Of a stretch of 25,317 nt of DNA, positions 13,766 through 22,233 are shown in pieces; the stretch's first letter is position 1, and every line of letters begins with the position of its first letter. Position numbers and translations under genes: made by a program. The notes beneath the pieces were generated by a model. The model made no database searches and was not told where the DNA came from. It saw only the letters and a list, made by a program, of their open reading frames with translations. Source of the stretch: Burkholderia sp. GTDB lineage: Bacteria; Pseudomonadota; Gammaproteobacteria; Burkholderiales; Burkholderiaceae. The DNA lies in contig NZ_JAHACR010000027.1 of the NCBI RefSeq assembly GCF_018375725.1, positions 1-25,317 on the forward strand. Reading direction: 5' to 3'.

Positions 13766-13820
13766 TTGAAGGGCCAACGAATCGGTTACGTCAGGGTCAG
13801 TAGTTTCGACCAGAACCCGG
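13766..13820 (+). pseudogene. tnpR: tnpR, 5' fragment (interrupted by Tn402-like element)
   Basis: The first 18 codons plus one base of a Tn21-type resolvase start with TTG at 13766 and read MKGQRIGYVRVSSFDQNP, including the catalytic Ser in RVS. The gene is cut at 13820 by the Tn402-like transposon and resumes at 24228. Joining 55 nt from here to 509 nt from there gives 188 codons (187 aa), close to the 186 aa of Tn21 TnpR, with a GAC (Asp) codon spanning the join. The interruption must inactivate the resolvase. Confidence 0.9.
13816..13820. repeat. 5-bp target site duplication, left copy (CCCGG)
   Basis: CCCGG directly precedes the TGTCA end of the Tn402-like element, and the same five bases directly follow the other end at 24223-24227. 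A 5-bp duplication is the rule for this family and shows that the element arrived by ordinary transposition and has kept both ends. Confidence 0.95.
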
Positions 13821-13846
13821 TGTCATTTTCAGAAGACGACTGCACC
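13821..13846. repeat. Terminal inverted repeat, tniA side (IRt)
   Basis: This 26-bp end starts TGTCATTTTCAGAAGACGAC and is identical to the complement of 24197-24222. The sequences diverge after CTGCACC. Confidence 0.95.
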
Positions 13847-13961
13847 ATTCAGCGCGGTTTGAAGCCTCTTGTGCATACGGCTCCTGACAGCCAGATATCA
13901 GGACTCCTCTGCACGAAACTCGTCTATGCTCAATACTCGTGTGCACCAAAGCGAGATGAGC

Positions 13962-15644
13962 ATGGCGACCGATACCGCACCGATTACCGAGCACGGCGTG
14001 GCCACCCTGCCAGAACAGGCATGGGAGCGTGCGCGTCGTCGCGCGGAGATCATTGGGCCGTTGGCGCAGTCGGAGACGGTTGGGCATGAAGCGGCCGACG
14101 CGGCAGCCCAGGCATTGGGGCTGTCCCGGCGGCAGGTCTACGTCCTGATCCGCCGTGCCCGGCTAGGATCGGGGCTGGTCACTGACTTGGCTCTTGGGCA
14201 GTCGAGCGGTGGCAAAGGTAAAGGCCGCTTGCCGGAGTCGGTCGAACGAATCATCCGCGAGTTACTGCAAAAGCGCTTCCTGACCAAGCAGAAGCGTAGC
14301 TTGGCGGCGTTCCACCGCGAAGTTGTGCGGGCGTGCAAGCTGCAAAAGCTGCGGGTGCCGGCGCGCAACACGGTGGCTCTGCGGATCGCCGGCCTCGATC
14401 CGCGCGAGGTCACTCACCGCCGGGAAGGACAAGATGCCGCCCGCGACCTGCAAGGTGTTGGTGGTGTTCCGCCACCCGTCTCCGCGCCGCTGGAGCAGGT
14501 GCAGATCGACCACACAGTCATCGACCTGATCGTGGTGGACGAGCGCGACCGGCAACCGATTGGCCGTCCATACCTGACCCTCGCCATCGACGTATTCACC
14601 CGCTGCGTGGTTGGCATGGTCGTTACGCTGGAAGCCCCGTCCGCCGTCTCGGTCGGCTTGTGCTTGGTGCATGCCGCCTGCGACAAGCGCCCTTGGTTGG
14701 AAGGGTTGAACGTAGAGATGGATTGGCCGATGAGCGGCAAGCCCAGACTGCTCTACTTGGACAACGCGGCTGAGTTCAAGAGCGAGGCGCTGCGCCGTGG
14801 CTGCGAGCAGCATGGCATCCGGTTGGACTATCGCCCGCTCGGGCAGCCGCACTACGGCGGTATCGTGGAACGGATCATCGGCACGGCGATGCAGATGATC
14901 CACGACGAATTGCCGGGGACGACCTTCTCCAATCCTGACCAGCGCGGGGAATACGCCTCCGAGAAGATGGCCGCCCTGACACTGCGCGAGCTGGAGCGCT
15001 GGCTCACATTGGCGGTCGGCACCTATCACGGCTCCGTGCACAACGGCCTGCTCCAACCGCCGGCCGCGCGCTGGGCCGAAGCTATCACGCGGACCGGCGT
15101 GCCAACCGTCATCACTCGCGCTACGGCTTTTCTGGTCGATTTTCTGCCCATCATCCGCCGCACGCTGACCCGCACCGGCTTCGTCATCGACCACATCCAC
15201 TACTACGCCGATGCGCTCAAGCCGTGGATAGCTCGGCGGGACCGCTTGCCTGCGTTCCTGATCCGGCGCGACCCGCGCGACATCAGCCGCATATGGGTGC
15301 TGGAACCAGAGGGGCAGCACTACCTGGAAATTCCCTACCGTACCTTGTCGCACCCGGCTGTCACCCTCTGGGAACAACGACAGGCGCTGGCGAAATTGCG
15401 GCAGCAAGGGCGCGAACAGGTGGATGAGTCGGCGTTGTTCCGCATGATCGGCCAGATGCGCGAAATCGTTACCACCGCGCAGAAGGCTACGCGCAAGGCG
15501 CGGCGCGACGCGGATCGACGCCAGCATCTCAAGGCAACGGCAACGCCTGTCAAAACCACGCCACCACCGGGCGCTGACATGGATGGGCAGCAGGCAGACA
15601 ACCAGCCGCCGGCCAAACCGTTCGACCAGATTGAGGAGTGGTAG
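13962..15644 (+). CDS. tniA: TniA DDE transposase
   Basis: This 560-aa transposase of the Tn402/Tn5053 family (retroviral integrase-like fold) cuts and joins the transposon ends with TniB and TniQ. An N-terminal helix-turn-helix region (about 40-65, ALGLSRRQVYVLIRRA) binds ends. The catalytic triad is Asp183 (in QIDHTVIDL), Asp267 (YLDNAAEF) and Glu303 (GIVERI), with exactly 35 residues between the last two. Length matches the 559 aa of Tn5053 TniA. I chose ATG 13962 because relatives start MATDT; ATG 13956 is two codons upstream and equally possible. The frame is open back to 13869 but that part includes transposon-end repeats. It is close to Tn5053-type sequence over its whole length. Confidence 0.95.
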   Translation: MATDTAPITEHGVATLPEQAWERARRRAEIIGPLAQSETVGHEAADAAAQALGLSRRQVYVLIRRARLGSGLVTDLALGQSSGGKGKGRLPESVERIIRELLQKRFLTKQKRSLAAFHREVVRACKLQKLRVPARNTVALRIAGLDPREVTHRREGQDAARDLQGVGGVPPPVSAPLEQVQIDHTVIDLIVVDERDRQPIGRPYLTLAIDVFTRCVVGMVVTLEAPSAVSVGLCLVHAACDKRPWLEGLNVEMDWPMSGKPRLLYLDNAAEFKSEALRRGCEQHGIRLDYRPLGQPHYGGIVERIIGTAMQMIHDELPGTTFSNPDQRGEYASEKMAALTLRELERWLTLAVGTYHGSVHNGLLQPPAARWAEAITRTGVPTVITRATAFLVDFLPIIRRTLTRTGFVIDHIHYYADALKPWIARRDRLPAFLIRRDPRDISRIWVLEPEGQHYLEIPYRTLSHPAVTLWEQRQALAKLRQQGREQVDESALFRMIGQMREIVTTAQKATRKARRDADRRQHLKATATPVKTTPPPGADMDGQQADNQPPAKPFDQIEEW

Positions 15645-15646
15645 CC

Positions 15647-16555
15647 GTGGAAGAATATCCCATCATCGACTTGTCCCACCTGCTGCCGGCGGCCCAGGGC
15701 TTGGCCCGTCTCCCGGCGGACGAACGCATCCATCGCCTTCGCGCCGACCGCTGGATCGGCTATCCGCGAGCAGTCGAGGCGCTGAACCGGCTGGAAATCC
15801 TGTATATGTGGCCAAACAAGCAACGCATGCCCAACCTGTTGCTGGTCGGCCCGACCAACAACGGCAAGTCGATGATCGTCGAGAAGTTCCGGCGCACGCA
15901 TCCGGCCAGAGCCGACGCCGACCAGGAGCACATTCCGGTACTGGTCGTGCAGATGCCATCCGAACCGTCGGTAATCCGCTTCTACGTCGCGCTGCTCGCG
16001 GCGATGGGTGCGCCATTGCGACCGCGCCCACGGCTGCCAGAAATGGAACAACTGGCGCTGGCACTGCTGCGCAAGGTCGGCGTGCGCATGCTGGTGATCG
16101 ACGAGTTGCACAACGTCCTGGCCGGTAACAGCGTCAATCGCCGGGAATTCCTCAATCTCCTGCGCTTCCTCGGCAATGAACTGCGCATCCCACTGGTCGG
16201 GGTCGGCACGCGCGACGCCTACCTGGCCATCCGCTCCGATGACCAGTTGGAAAATCGCTTCGAGCCGATGATGCTGCCGGTATGGGAGGCCAATCACGAT
16301 TGCTGCTCACTGCTGGCCAGTTTCGCCGCTTCGCTTCCACTGCGGCGACCCTCGTCGATTGCCACGCTGGACATGGCCCGCTACCTGCTCACACGCAGCG
16401 AGGGCACCATCGGCGAACTGGCGCACTTGCTGATGGCGGCGGCCATCGTCGCCGTGGAGAGCGGCGAGGAAGCGATCAACCATCGCACGCTGAGCATGGC
16501 CGATTACACCGGTCCCAGCGAGCGGCGGCGGCAATTCGAGCGGGAACTGATGTGA
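15647..16555 (+). CDS. tniB: TniB ATP-binding transposition protein
   Basis: This 302-aa AAA+ ATPase is the target-selection partner of TniA. The Walker A motif GPTNNGKS is at 68-75 and the Walker B-like MLVIDELHNV near 152. Its length equals that of Tn5053 TniB. The GTG start at 15647 lies two bases after the tniA stop, with GAGGAG upstream; an earlier GTG at 15638 would overlap tniA. The end overlaps tniQ by 4 bp, so the two are translationally coupled. Mu-B and TnsC are distant functional analogues. Confidence 0.94.
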   Translation: MEEYPIIDLSHLLPAAQGLARLPADERIHRLRADRWIGYPRAVEALNRLEILYMWPNKQRMPNLLLVGPTNNGKSMIVEKFRRTHPARADADQEHIPVLVVQMPSEPSVIRFYVALLAAMGAPLRPRPRLPEMEQLALALLRKVGVRMLVIDELHNVLAGNSVNRREFLNLLRFLGNELRIPLVGVGTRDAYLAIRSDDQLENRFEPMMLPVWEANHDCCSLLASFAASLPLRRPSSIATLDMARYLLTRSEGTIGELAHLLMAAAIVAVESGEEAINHRTLSMADYTGPSERRRQFERELM

Positions 16556-17769
16556 AGCCAGCGCCACGCTGGCCACTGCATCCGGCCCCCAGAGAAGGCG
16601 AAGCCTTGTCTTCGTGGCTCAACCGCGTGGCCCTTTGCTATCACATGGAGGTGTCCGAGCTGCTGGAGCACGATCTTGGTCACGCTCAGGTTGATGACCT
16701 GGATACCGCGCCACCACTGGCGCTGTTGGCGATGCTCTCCCAGCGGAGCGGCATCGAGCCGGACCGGCTGCGTTGCATGAGTTTCGCCGGCTGGGTGCCT
16801 TGGCTACTGGACAGCCTTGATGATCAGATTCCAGACGCATTGGAAACCTATACGTTCCAGCTCTCGGTGCTGCTGCCGAAACTCCGCCGTAGGACGCGAT
16901 CCATCACGAGCTGGCGTGCCTGGCTGCCCAGCCAGCCGATACATCGCGCCTGTCCTCTCTGTCTGAACGACCCGGCAAACCAAGCCGTACTGCTTGCATG
17001 GAAGCTGCCCCTGATGCTGAGCTGCCCGCTGCATGGCTGCTGGCTGGAATCCTATTGGGGCGTGCCTGGGCGGTTTCTCGGCTGGGAGAACGCCGACACT
17101 GCGTCGCGCACCGCCAGCGACGCGATTGCAGTGATGGACCGGCGTACCTGGCAGGCACTGACGACCGGCCATGTGGAACTGCCGTGCCGACGCATCCACG
17201 CTGGATTGTGGTTTCGACTGCTACGCACGCTGCTCGATGAGCTGAACACCCCGCTTTCGGCGTGCGGAACCTACGCGGGGTATCTCCGCCAAGTCTGGCA
17301 AGGCTGCGGGCATCCGCTGCGTGCTGGGCAAAGTCTGTGGCGACCGTATGAAACCCTGAACCCGGCAATACGGTTGCAGATGCTGGAGGCGGCGGCAACG
17401 GCAATCAGCTTGATCGAGGTGAGGGATATCAGCCCGCCAGGCGAGCATGCAAAGCTGTTCTGGTCCGAGCCCCAAACCGGGTTCACCAGTGGTCTGCCGG
17501 CGAAAGCGCCGAAGCCCGAACCCGTCAATCACTGGCAACGGGCGGTCCAAGCTATCAGTGAGGCGATCATTGAAGCGCGGCACGACCCCGAGACGGCACG
17601 CTCGCTGTTCGCGTTGGCTTCCTATGGTCGGCGCGATCCCGCTTCCCTGGAACAGTTGCGCGCCACCTTTGCAAAGGAAGGCATTCCCCCGGAATTTCTG
17701 TCGCATTACGAGGCTGATGGACCCTTTGCATGTCTTAGACAGAATGACGGGTTAAGTGACAAATTTTGA
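16552..17769 (+). CDS. tniQ: TniQ transposition protein
   Basis: This 405-aa protein, required for Tn402/Tn5053 transposition and related to TnsD/TniQ target-site factors, has a zinc-finger region with ACPLCLND and SCPLHGCW at about residues 131-166. Length equals that of Tn5053 TniQ. The GTG start at 16552 overlaps the tniB stop (ATGTGA). It is followed by the resolution site of tniR. In Tn7-like and CRISPR-associated transposons TniQ links transposition to a target; here the target preference is res regions of other elements. Confidence 0.93.
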   Translation: MKPAPRWPLHPAPREGEALSSWLNRVALCYHMEVSELLEHDLGHAQVDDLDTAPPLALLAMLSQRSGIEPDRLRCMSFAGWVPWLLDSLDDQIPDALETYTFQLSVLLPKLRRRTRSITSWRAWLPSQPIHRACPLCLNDPANQAVLLAWKLPLMLSCPLHGCWLESYWGVPGRFLGWENADTASRTASDAIAVMDRRTWQALTTGHVELPCRRIHAGLWFRLLRTLLDELNTPLSACGTYAGYLRQVWQGCGHPLRAGQSLWRPYETLNPAIRLQMLEAAATAISLIEVRDISPPGEHAKLFWSEPQTGFTSGLPAKAPKPEPVNHWQRAVQAISEAIIEARHDPETARSLFALASYGRRDPASLEQLRATFAKEGIPPEFLSHYEADGPFACLRQNDGLSDKF

Positions 17770-17793
17770 CGACCAGAACTTTCCGGTGCACAC

Positions 17794-17823
17794 TGTCACA
17801 TAATCGAACGTATATGTGACAGG
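17794..17823. other. TniR resolution site core (resI)
   Basis: A perfect 10-bp inverted repeat, CTGTCACATA and TATGTGACAG, separated by 10 bp, lies between tniQ and tniR. In Tn402/Tn5053 the serine resolvase TniR acts at a res site in this position to resolve cointegrates. It lies 6 bp upstream of the tniR start, so TniR binding probably also represses tniR. Confidence 0.75.
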
Positions 17824-17829
17824 TGCAAG

Positions 17830-18444
17830 ATGCTGATTGGCTACATGCGGGTATCGAAAGCAGACGGCTCACAGGCCACCGACTTGCAGCGTGATGCACT
17901 GATCGCTGCCGGCGTCGATCCGGCCCATCTCTACGAGGATCAAGCGTCGGGCAAGCGCGAGGATCGTCCCGGCCTGTTGAGCTGCCTGAAGGCGCTACGA
18001 CCGGGGGATACGTTGATGGTGTGGAAACTTGACCGGCTCGGGCGCGATCTGCGGCATCTCATCAACACCGTGCATGACCTGACCGGGCGAGGCATCGGTC
18101 TGAAAGTGTTGACTGGGCACGGTGCAGCCATTGACACCACGACGGCCGCCGGCAAGTTGGTCTTCGGCATCTTCGCCGCGCTGGCCGAGTTCGAGCGCGA
18201 ACTGATTACCGAGCGCACGATTGCAGGATTGGCTTCGGCGAGGGCGCGCGGTAGGAAGGGCGGCCGGCCCTTCAAGATGACTGCCGCCAAGTTGCGGCTG
18301 GCGATGGCCGCTATGGGGCAGCCCGAAACCAAGGTCGGCGATCTATGTCAGGAACTGGGCATCACAAGACAGACCTTGTATCGGCACATTTCGCCGAAGG
18401 GCGAGTTGCGCCTTGATGGCGAGAAACTGCTCAGTCAAGTTTGA
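17830..18444 (+). CDS. tniR: TniR serine resolvase
   Basis: This 204-aa protein is a serine recombinase of the resolvase/invertase group. The N-terminal catalytic domain has GYMRVSKADGSQ with Ser9 as nucleophile, and KLDRLGRDLRHLI with AALAEFERELITERT further on. A C-terminal helix-turn-helix (ELGITRQTLYRHI, about 178-190) binds DNA. It resolves Tn402-type cointegrates at the adjacent site. It is the last gene of the transposition module and converges with the cargo operon, whose last gene ends 66 bp away. The short gap shows no strong terminator. Confidence 0.94.
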   Translation: MLIGYMRVSKADGSQATDLQRDALIAAGVDPAHLYEDQASGKREDRPGLLSCLKALRPGDTLMVWKLDRLGRDLRHLINTVHDLTGRGIGLKVLTGHGAAIDTTTAAGKLVFGIFAALAEFERELITERTIAGLASARARGRKGGRPFKMTAAKLRLAMAAMGQPETKVGDLCQELGITRQTLYRHISPKGELRLDGEKLLSQV

Positions 18445-18510
18445 TGGCACGACAGCGGTTACTGTAGACGAATCGTGACGACTGGTTGAGTCAGTATGTC
18501 CTACCTGTTA

Positions 18511-18942
18511 TCACTTGAACGCCAATAACAGAACGCCTCCGGCGACCATCGAAATGCCGGACCACTCCCTCAGTGACGGGCGTTCGCCCAAAAAGGCGAA
18601 AGCAAATACCGCCACCAGGACAAGACTGAGTTTATCCACTGGCGCAACCTTGGATGCATCGCCAATCTTGAGTGCGCGGAAGTAGCAGACCCACGATGCC
18701 CCTGTCGCCAAGCCGGACAGCCCGAGAAAAAGCCATGTCTTGGGTGATAACTCCAAGGGGTTGGTCCATTTCCCCGTGTAGGCAACAAACGCCGACAGGA
18801 CGACGATGATGATGGCCGTGCGGATCAAGGTGGCCAGATCGGAATCAACTCCCTGAATGCCAACCTTGGCAAAAATAGCCGTCAGTGCCGCAAAGATAGC
18901 GGACAGCAAAGCCCAATAAAACCACCCCGCCGAATTAACCAT
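18511..18942 (-). CDS. Small EamA-family (DMT) membrane transporter
   Basis: This 143-aa inner-membrane protein is a single EamA repeat with about five helices (WALLSAIFAALTAIFAKVGI at the start; GISMVAGGVLLLAFK at the end). Most drug/metabolite transporters have two such repeats, so this one probably works as a dimer. The substrate is unknown. An internal acidic/basic pair and the FLGERPSLREW loop are standard for the family. The start has GGAGGC upstream. It is the last gene of the cargo operon, 28 bp after the histidine kinase, and is likely co-expressed with it. Short EamA proteins occur next to lipid A-modification genes (ArnE/F type), but nothing here proves that role. Confidence 0.82.
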   Translation of the reverse strand: MVNSAGWFYWALLSAIFAALTAIFAKVGIQGVDSDLATLIRTAIIIVVLSAFVAYTGKWTNPLELSPKTWLFLGLSGLATGASWVCYFRALKIGDASKVAPVDKLSLVLVAVFAFAFLGERPSLREWSGISMVAGGVLLLAFK

Positions 18943-18970
18943 TTAGCCTGCCTCCGCGTTTCTCAAACCG

Positions 18971-20323
18971 CTACCGCATGGGAGCGATAACGGCAACATT
19001 TAAACCAGTTTGCTTCTCTTGATCTGAGAAGTCGAGGCGGATTTCAGCACCGATGCGATTGGCAATCGTCTGGACAATGGATAGTCCCAGACCCGAGCCG
19101 ATCTGCTCGCTCCCCAGCGTGCGGTAGAAGGGATCAAACACTCGATCCCGTTCAGCCAACGGAATGCCAGGCCCACTGTCCTGAATACGTAGTACGACCT
19201 TCCCTTCCGAAACACCCACAGAAAGATCAACACGCCCTCCCTCTGGCGTGTAGCGGATGGCGTTATCGACTAGGTTCTTGACCACAGCGATCATGTCCAG
19301 CTCGCTTGCCCACACTTCGGCGTCCAGCGCGCCTTCGACACCGATGTCGATATGCTTGGCCTCGGCCAGCGGCATGAGGTCTTCCAGCACGCGGCGGTAG
19401 ATGCTCTGGACAGATACAGGCGACTTCGGCAGGTCGGTGGCCGACTGTGCCTTGGCCAAGGTCAAGAGTTGATCGAGCAGGCTGCGGCCGCGCTCGATCC
19501 CTTGGCGCAAAACCGTCAGCCGTTCGCGCGCCACGCTGGACATTTCCGCTTCCGCGAGCCGTTCTGCTTGCAGCGACATGGCTGTCAGCGGCGAACGTAG
19601 CTCGTGCGCGGCATCCGCCACAAAGCGGCGCTGAGATTCCATCGACTGGCTGACACGAGCGAGCAGGCGATTGATCGCCACGGCAAACGGACGTACCTCG
19701 ACCGGAAGGTGGCGGTCTTCGACGGGATGCAGTTCCTGCTCTGCCCGCTGGTCTATTTCCTTGGACAGCGCCGCGATGGGCTGGAACATCTTGCGCACCA
19801 GGTCAGCAACGATCAACAGCAGCACCGGCACGAGAATCAAGAAAGGCATCACCGTGCGCAGTGCCCCGTCGCGGGCAATTTCATTGCGGAAGCCGGACTC
19901 CTGAGCCACAGCAATGCGTTCGCCGCTCGCCGTGGTCTTGACCAGCACGCGAAACGTCTCGCCACCAACTTCCAGCGTGTGCAATCCATCCGCCAAGGTC
20001 GCCGGGAGCGGGAGCACGCCTCCTGCATCCACGCCTACCGTAGAGGGACTGACCTCACCCAAGCGCTGGACGATCACGCGCGACTCTTCATCGACATCCT
20101 TGAGACGGATATCGGTGGTTGGCACGGCAGGCAACAAGCGCTGGCGATCCATGAGCTGCGCCACCTGGCGCAGTACATCGTCCTGTAGTTCGTGCGCTTC
20201 ATCGAAGGCGGACAGGAACGAGAATACGCCCGCCACAACGGCCACCACGAGGATGGCCAGCGACAAGGTGAAGGACAGCTTGAGCTGAACTGATTCGTTC
20301 AAGCGCCTTTTGAGACCATCCAT
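18971..20323 (-). CDS. QseC/PmrB-type sensor histidine kinase
   Basis: This 450-aa kinase has two transmembrane segments (about 17-39 and 157-174) around a periplasmic sensor of about 115 residues, a HAMP-like linker, and then the phospho-acceptor box FVADAAHELRSPLTAM with His240, the N box VKNLVDNAIRYTPEGG and the ATP-binding loops QDSGPGIP and GSGLGLSIV. All catalytic motifs are intact. The sensor has no recognised ligand motif. It overlaps the response-regulator gene by 25 bp, and AGGGGGG precedes its ATG. It should phosphorylate the regulator encoded just upstream. By family resemblance it could sense envelope stress, cationic peptides or metal, but the signal is unknown. Confidence 0.92.
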   Translation of the reverse strand: MDGLKRRLNESVQLKLSFTLSLAILVVAVVAGVFSFLSAFDEAHELQDDVLRQVAQLMDRQRLLPAVPTTDIRLKDVDEESRVIVQRLGEVSPSTVGVDAGGVLPLPATLADGLHTLEVGGETFRVLVKTTASGERIAVAQESGFRNEIARDGALRTVMPFLILVPVLLLIVADLVRKMFQPIAALSKEIDQRAEQELHPVEDRHLPVEVRPFAVAINRLLARVSQSMESQRRFVADAAHELRSPLTAMSLQAERLAEAEMSSVARERLTVLRQGIERGRSLLDQLLTLAKAQSATDLPKSPVSVQSIYRRVLEDLMPLAEAKHIDIGVEGALDAEVWASELDMIAVVKNLVDNAIRYTPEGGRVDLSVGVSEGKVVLRIQDSGPGIPLAERDRVFDPFYRTLGSEQIGSGLGLSIVQTIANRIGAEIRLDFSDQEKQTGLNVAVIAPMR

Positions 20324-20964
20324 CCGACCCCCCTGACGTTCTTGATGACCTCGCCACCGAGCTTGCGCCGCAGTGCGTGGATCAGATATTCGACGGCATT
20401 GCTTTCGACTTCTTCCCCCCAGCCATAGATGCGATCCTCCAGTTCGCTGCGCGAAAGGATGGCACCAGGCCGAACCAGCAAGGCTTGCAGTAACGAGAAC
20501 TCGCGGTTGGACAGTTGCACTTGGGGGCCATCATTGGCACAAGCCTCTTTGGTGGCCGGGTCGAGCGTCACCACGCCATTGCTGAGCACGGGAGCTGCCG
20601 TGCCACCTTTGCGCCTCAGGACGGCGCGCATCCGGGCCAGCAGTTCCGCCATCTGAAAGGGCTTGGATACATAGTCGTCGGCCCCGCCATCCAGGCCGCG
20701 CAGGCGATCATCCAGACCATCGCGAGCCGTGATGATGAGCAGGGGAACCGGGTTGTCCTTGGCTCGGATGCTGGCCAGCACCTCCAGCCCATCCTTTCCG
20801 GGCAGACCGAGGTCGAGTAGCACCAGGTCGTAATGCTGGCAGCCCAGCGTGGTGAGCGCCGTCTGCCCGTCCTTCACCCAGTCGGCGGCGTAGGACGCAT
20901 CCTTCAATGCGCCCTGGATCGCGTCACCGATCATCGGATCGTCTTCGACAAGCAATACCCGCAT
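20299..20964 (-). CDS. OmpR/PhoB-family response regulator
   Basis: This 221-aa regulator has a receiver domain with the acidic pocket VEDD, phospho-acceptor Asp51 in LVLLDLGLPGKDG, the conserved Thr in IITARD and Lys in YVSKPF, followed by a winged-helix DNA-binding domain (LSNREFSLLQALL ... VEYLIHALRRKLGG ... RGVGWMV). It belongs to the QseB/PmrA group. I chose ATG 20964 because GGAGGGGG lies a few bases upstream; a start at 20979 would put that site inside the gene. The position inside the operon suggests that it activates the operon, but I could not find a clear paired binding site upstream of the first gene. Confidence 0.93.
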   Translation of the reverse strand: MRVLLVEDDPMIGDAIQGALKDASYAADWVKDGQTALTTLGCQHYDLVLLDLGLPGKDGLEVLASIRAKDNPVPLLIITARDGLDDRLRGLDGGADDYVSKPFQMAELLARMRAVLRRKGGTAAPVLSNGVVTLDPATKEACANDGPQVQLSNREFSLLQALLVRPGAILSRSELEDRIYGWGEEVESNAVEYLIHALRRKLGGEVIKNVRGVGWMVSKGA

Positions 20965-20986
20965 TCCCCCTCCGTTCAATCGTTGT

Positions 20987-21745
20987 TCAATGTGCCGTCC
21001 TGGCTGCTCTCTGCCTGAACAGCAGGATCGCAGTCAGCATGAAGGCCAACAGTGCGGCCGATGCCGAATAGCGGCTCAACGCCAGACCACCCGCGCTCAG
21101 TGGCTTGTCCAGAAAATCCCCGACCACGGCACCCAGCGGGCGAGTCAGGATGAACGCCGCCCAGAACAGCAGCGTGCGGGACACGCTCGTCCAGTAGTAG
21201 GCTGCCACGACCAGCGCGAGCAGCCCGCCGAACACGACGGCCGCACCCGTGTAGCCCAAGCCCGCCGTGTCAGCTGTCCAGTCGCCTAACGCGGTGCCCA
21301 GCGTTTGGGAGAACATGATCGTCAGCCAGTAGAAGGCTTCTGCCTTGGGCGAGCTGACCGTGCTCACCGATACGGAGCCGAGGGTGCGATGCCAGACGAA
21401 GAGCGAGCCGAGCAGCAAGGCCAGCAGCAAGCTCGAACCTCCAGCGTACCCGATTCCCAGCGATCGATCCGCAAAATCGGCCAATGTCGTGCCGACCGTG
21501 GTCGTGGCGATGATGGTTGTCCAGTACAGGAAGGGATGGAAGCCTTTGGCCTTGACCTGCGCGACGACGGCAGCCAGGAAGATCGCCGCGAAGATGGCTG
21601 TACCGACCAGGTAGCCCAGGTTCATGGACATCGAAACCGCATCACCGCCAGTTTCACCGAGCGTCGTGGCGGCAATCTTGATGAGCCAGAAGCCCAGCGT
21701 GACTTCGGGCACCTTGGCCAGCGCGTGTTCAGTGGATGTTTTCAT
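20987..21745 (-). CDS. COG4705-type membrane protein with four internal repeats (copy B)
   Basis: This 252-aa protein has about eight hydrophobic segments. Four times it repeats a hairpin starting with F/Y-W and containing T-x-G-x-x-x-x-D: FWLIKIAATTLGETGGD, YWTTIIATTTVGTTLAD, YWLTIMFSQTLGTALGD and FWAAFILTRPLGAVVGD. Each puts an Asp in or near a membrane helix, which hints at an ion or proton path, though this is inference. COG4705 proteins are annotated only as uncharacterised membrane proteins. It is paralogous to the gene at 22234-23016, and both begin with K-V-P-E-V. It follows the lipoprotein by 9 bp and precedes the response regulator by 22 bp. Confidence 0.78.
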   Translation of the reverse strand: MKTSTEHALAKVPEVTLGFWLIKIAATTLGETGGDAVSMSMNLGYLVGTAIFAAIFLAAVVAQVKAKGFHPFLYWTTIIATTTVGTTLADFADRSLGIGYAGGSSLLLALLLGSLFVWHRTLGSVSVSTVSSPKAEAFYWLTIMFSQTLGTALGDWTADTAGLGYTGAAVVFGGLLALVVAAYYWTSVSRTLLFWAAFILTRPLGAVVGDFLDKPLSAGGLALSRYSASAALLAFMLTAILLFRQRAARTAH

Positions 21746-21754
21746 GGGGCGCGC

Positions 21755-22204
21755 TCACTTTCCTTCGAGCGTGTTAAAGGTTTTCAGCAGGGCATCCATC
21801 GCAGCCTTGCAGTCAGCCTGGCTTGGCGTGTCTGCGCGAAGCGTCGCAAGCGACTTGTCGATGGCCTTGTCGAGCAGATGCCAGTCATCTGCCGCGCGCG
21901 GTTTGAGTCCGGCTTCGGCCGAATCCCATGCGACTTCCAAGTCCTTGATGCGTGACTTGGCAGCAGGCAGATCGCCCTTGTCAACGATGGCGGCGACATC
22001 GGTGGCGATGCTGCGGAAGGCCGACAGGTCGCCCAGCTTGGATGCAGTTTTGACTTGCAAGGCCGAGACAGTCTGGGCCGGTGTAGTTGATGCCGAGCTT
22101 GCGTTGTTCTGATCGGCAGATTTGGAACAACCAGCCGCGAGGACCACGAGCACGGCGGCCGAAATGGCGGCAACAGGGCGAGCGATTGAGTGCTTTATGA
22201 GCAT
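21755..22204 (-). CDS. Helical lipoprotein of unknown function
   Basis: This 149-aa protein begins with a lipoprotein signal (hydrophobic VAAISAAVLVVLAAGC; lipobox Cys at residue 26). After a Ser/Thr/Ala-rich linker the rest is predicted to be mostly helical, with IVDKGDLPAAKSRIKDLEVA and WHLLDKAIDKSLATLRA. The amphipathic helices resemble those of helical-bundle periplasmic domains (cytochrome b562- or EfeO-like), but haem or iron ligands are not evident. The ATG at 22204 has AAGGAG upstream. It sits between the two COG4705-type genes, so it may be their periplasmic partner. I do not recognise a named family. A frame continuing upstream of 22204 is not a gene. Confidence 0.75.
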   Translation of the reverse strand: MLIKHSIARPVAAISAAVLVVLAAGCSKSADQNNASSASTTPAQTVSALQVKTASKLGDLSAFRSIATDVAAIVDKGDLPAAKSRIKDLEVAWDSAEAGLKPRAADDWHLLDKAIDKSLATLRADTPSQADCKAAMDALLKTFNTLEGK

Positions 22205-22233
22205 GTTTTTCTCCTTGTGTAGAGCGAAGATGG

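Noticed and set aside
13869..13961. N-terminal extension of TniA from 13869
   Set aside because: The extra 31 codons cover transposon-end repeat DNA and are absent from relatives, which start at MATDT.
14262..15527. 421-aa minus-strand frame opposite tniA
   Set aside because: tniA on plus has full-length family identity and an intact DDE triad; the opposite frame has none.
18445..18510. Terminator between convergent tniR and EamA genes
   Set aside because: Only a 4-bp stem (ACAG/CTGT) is visible and no T-run follows.
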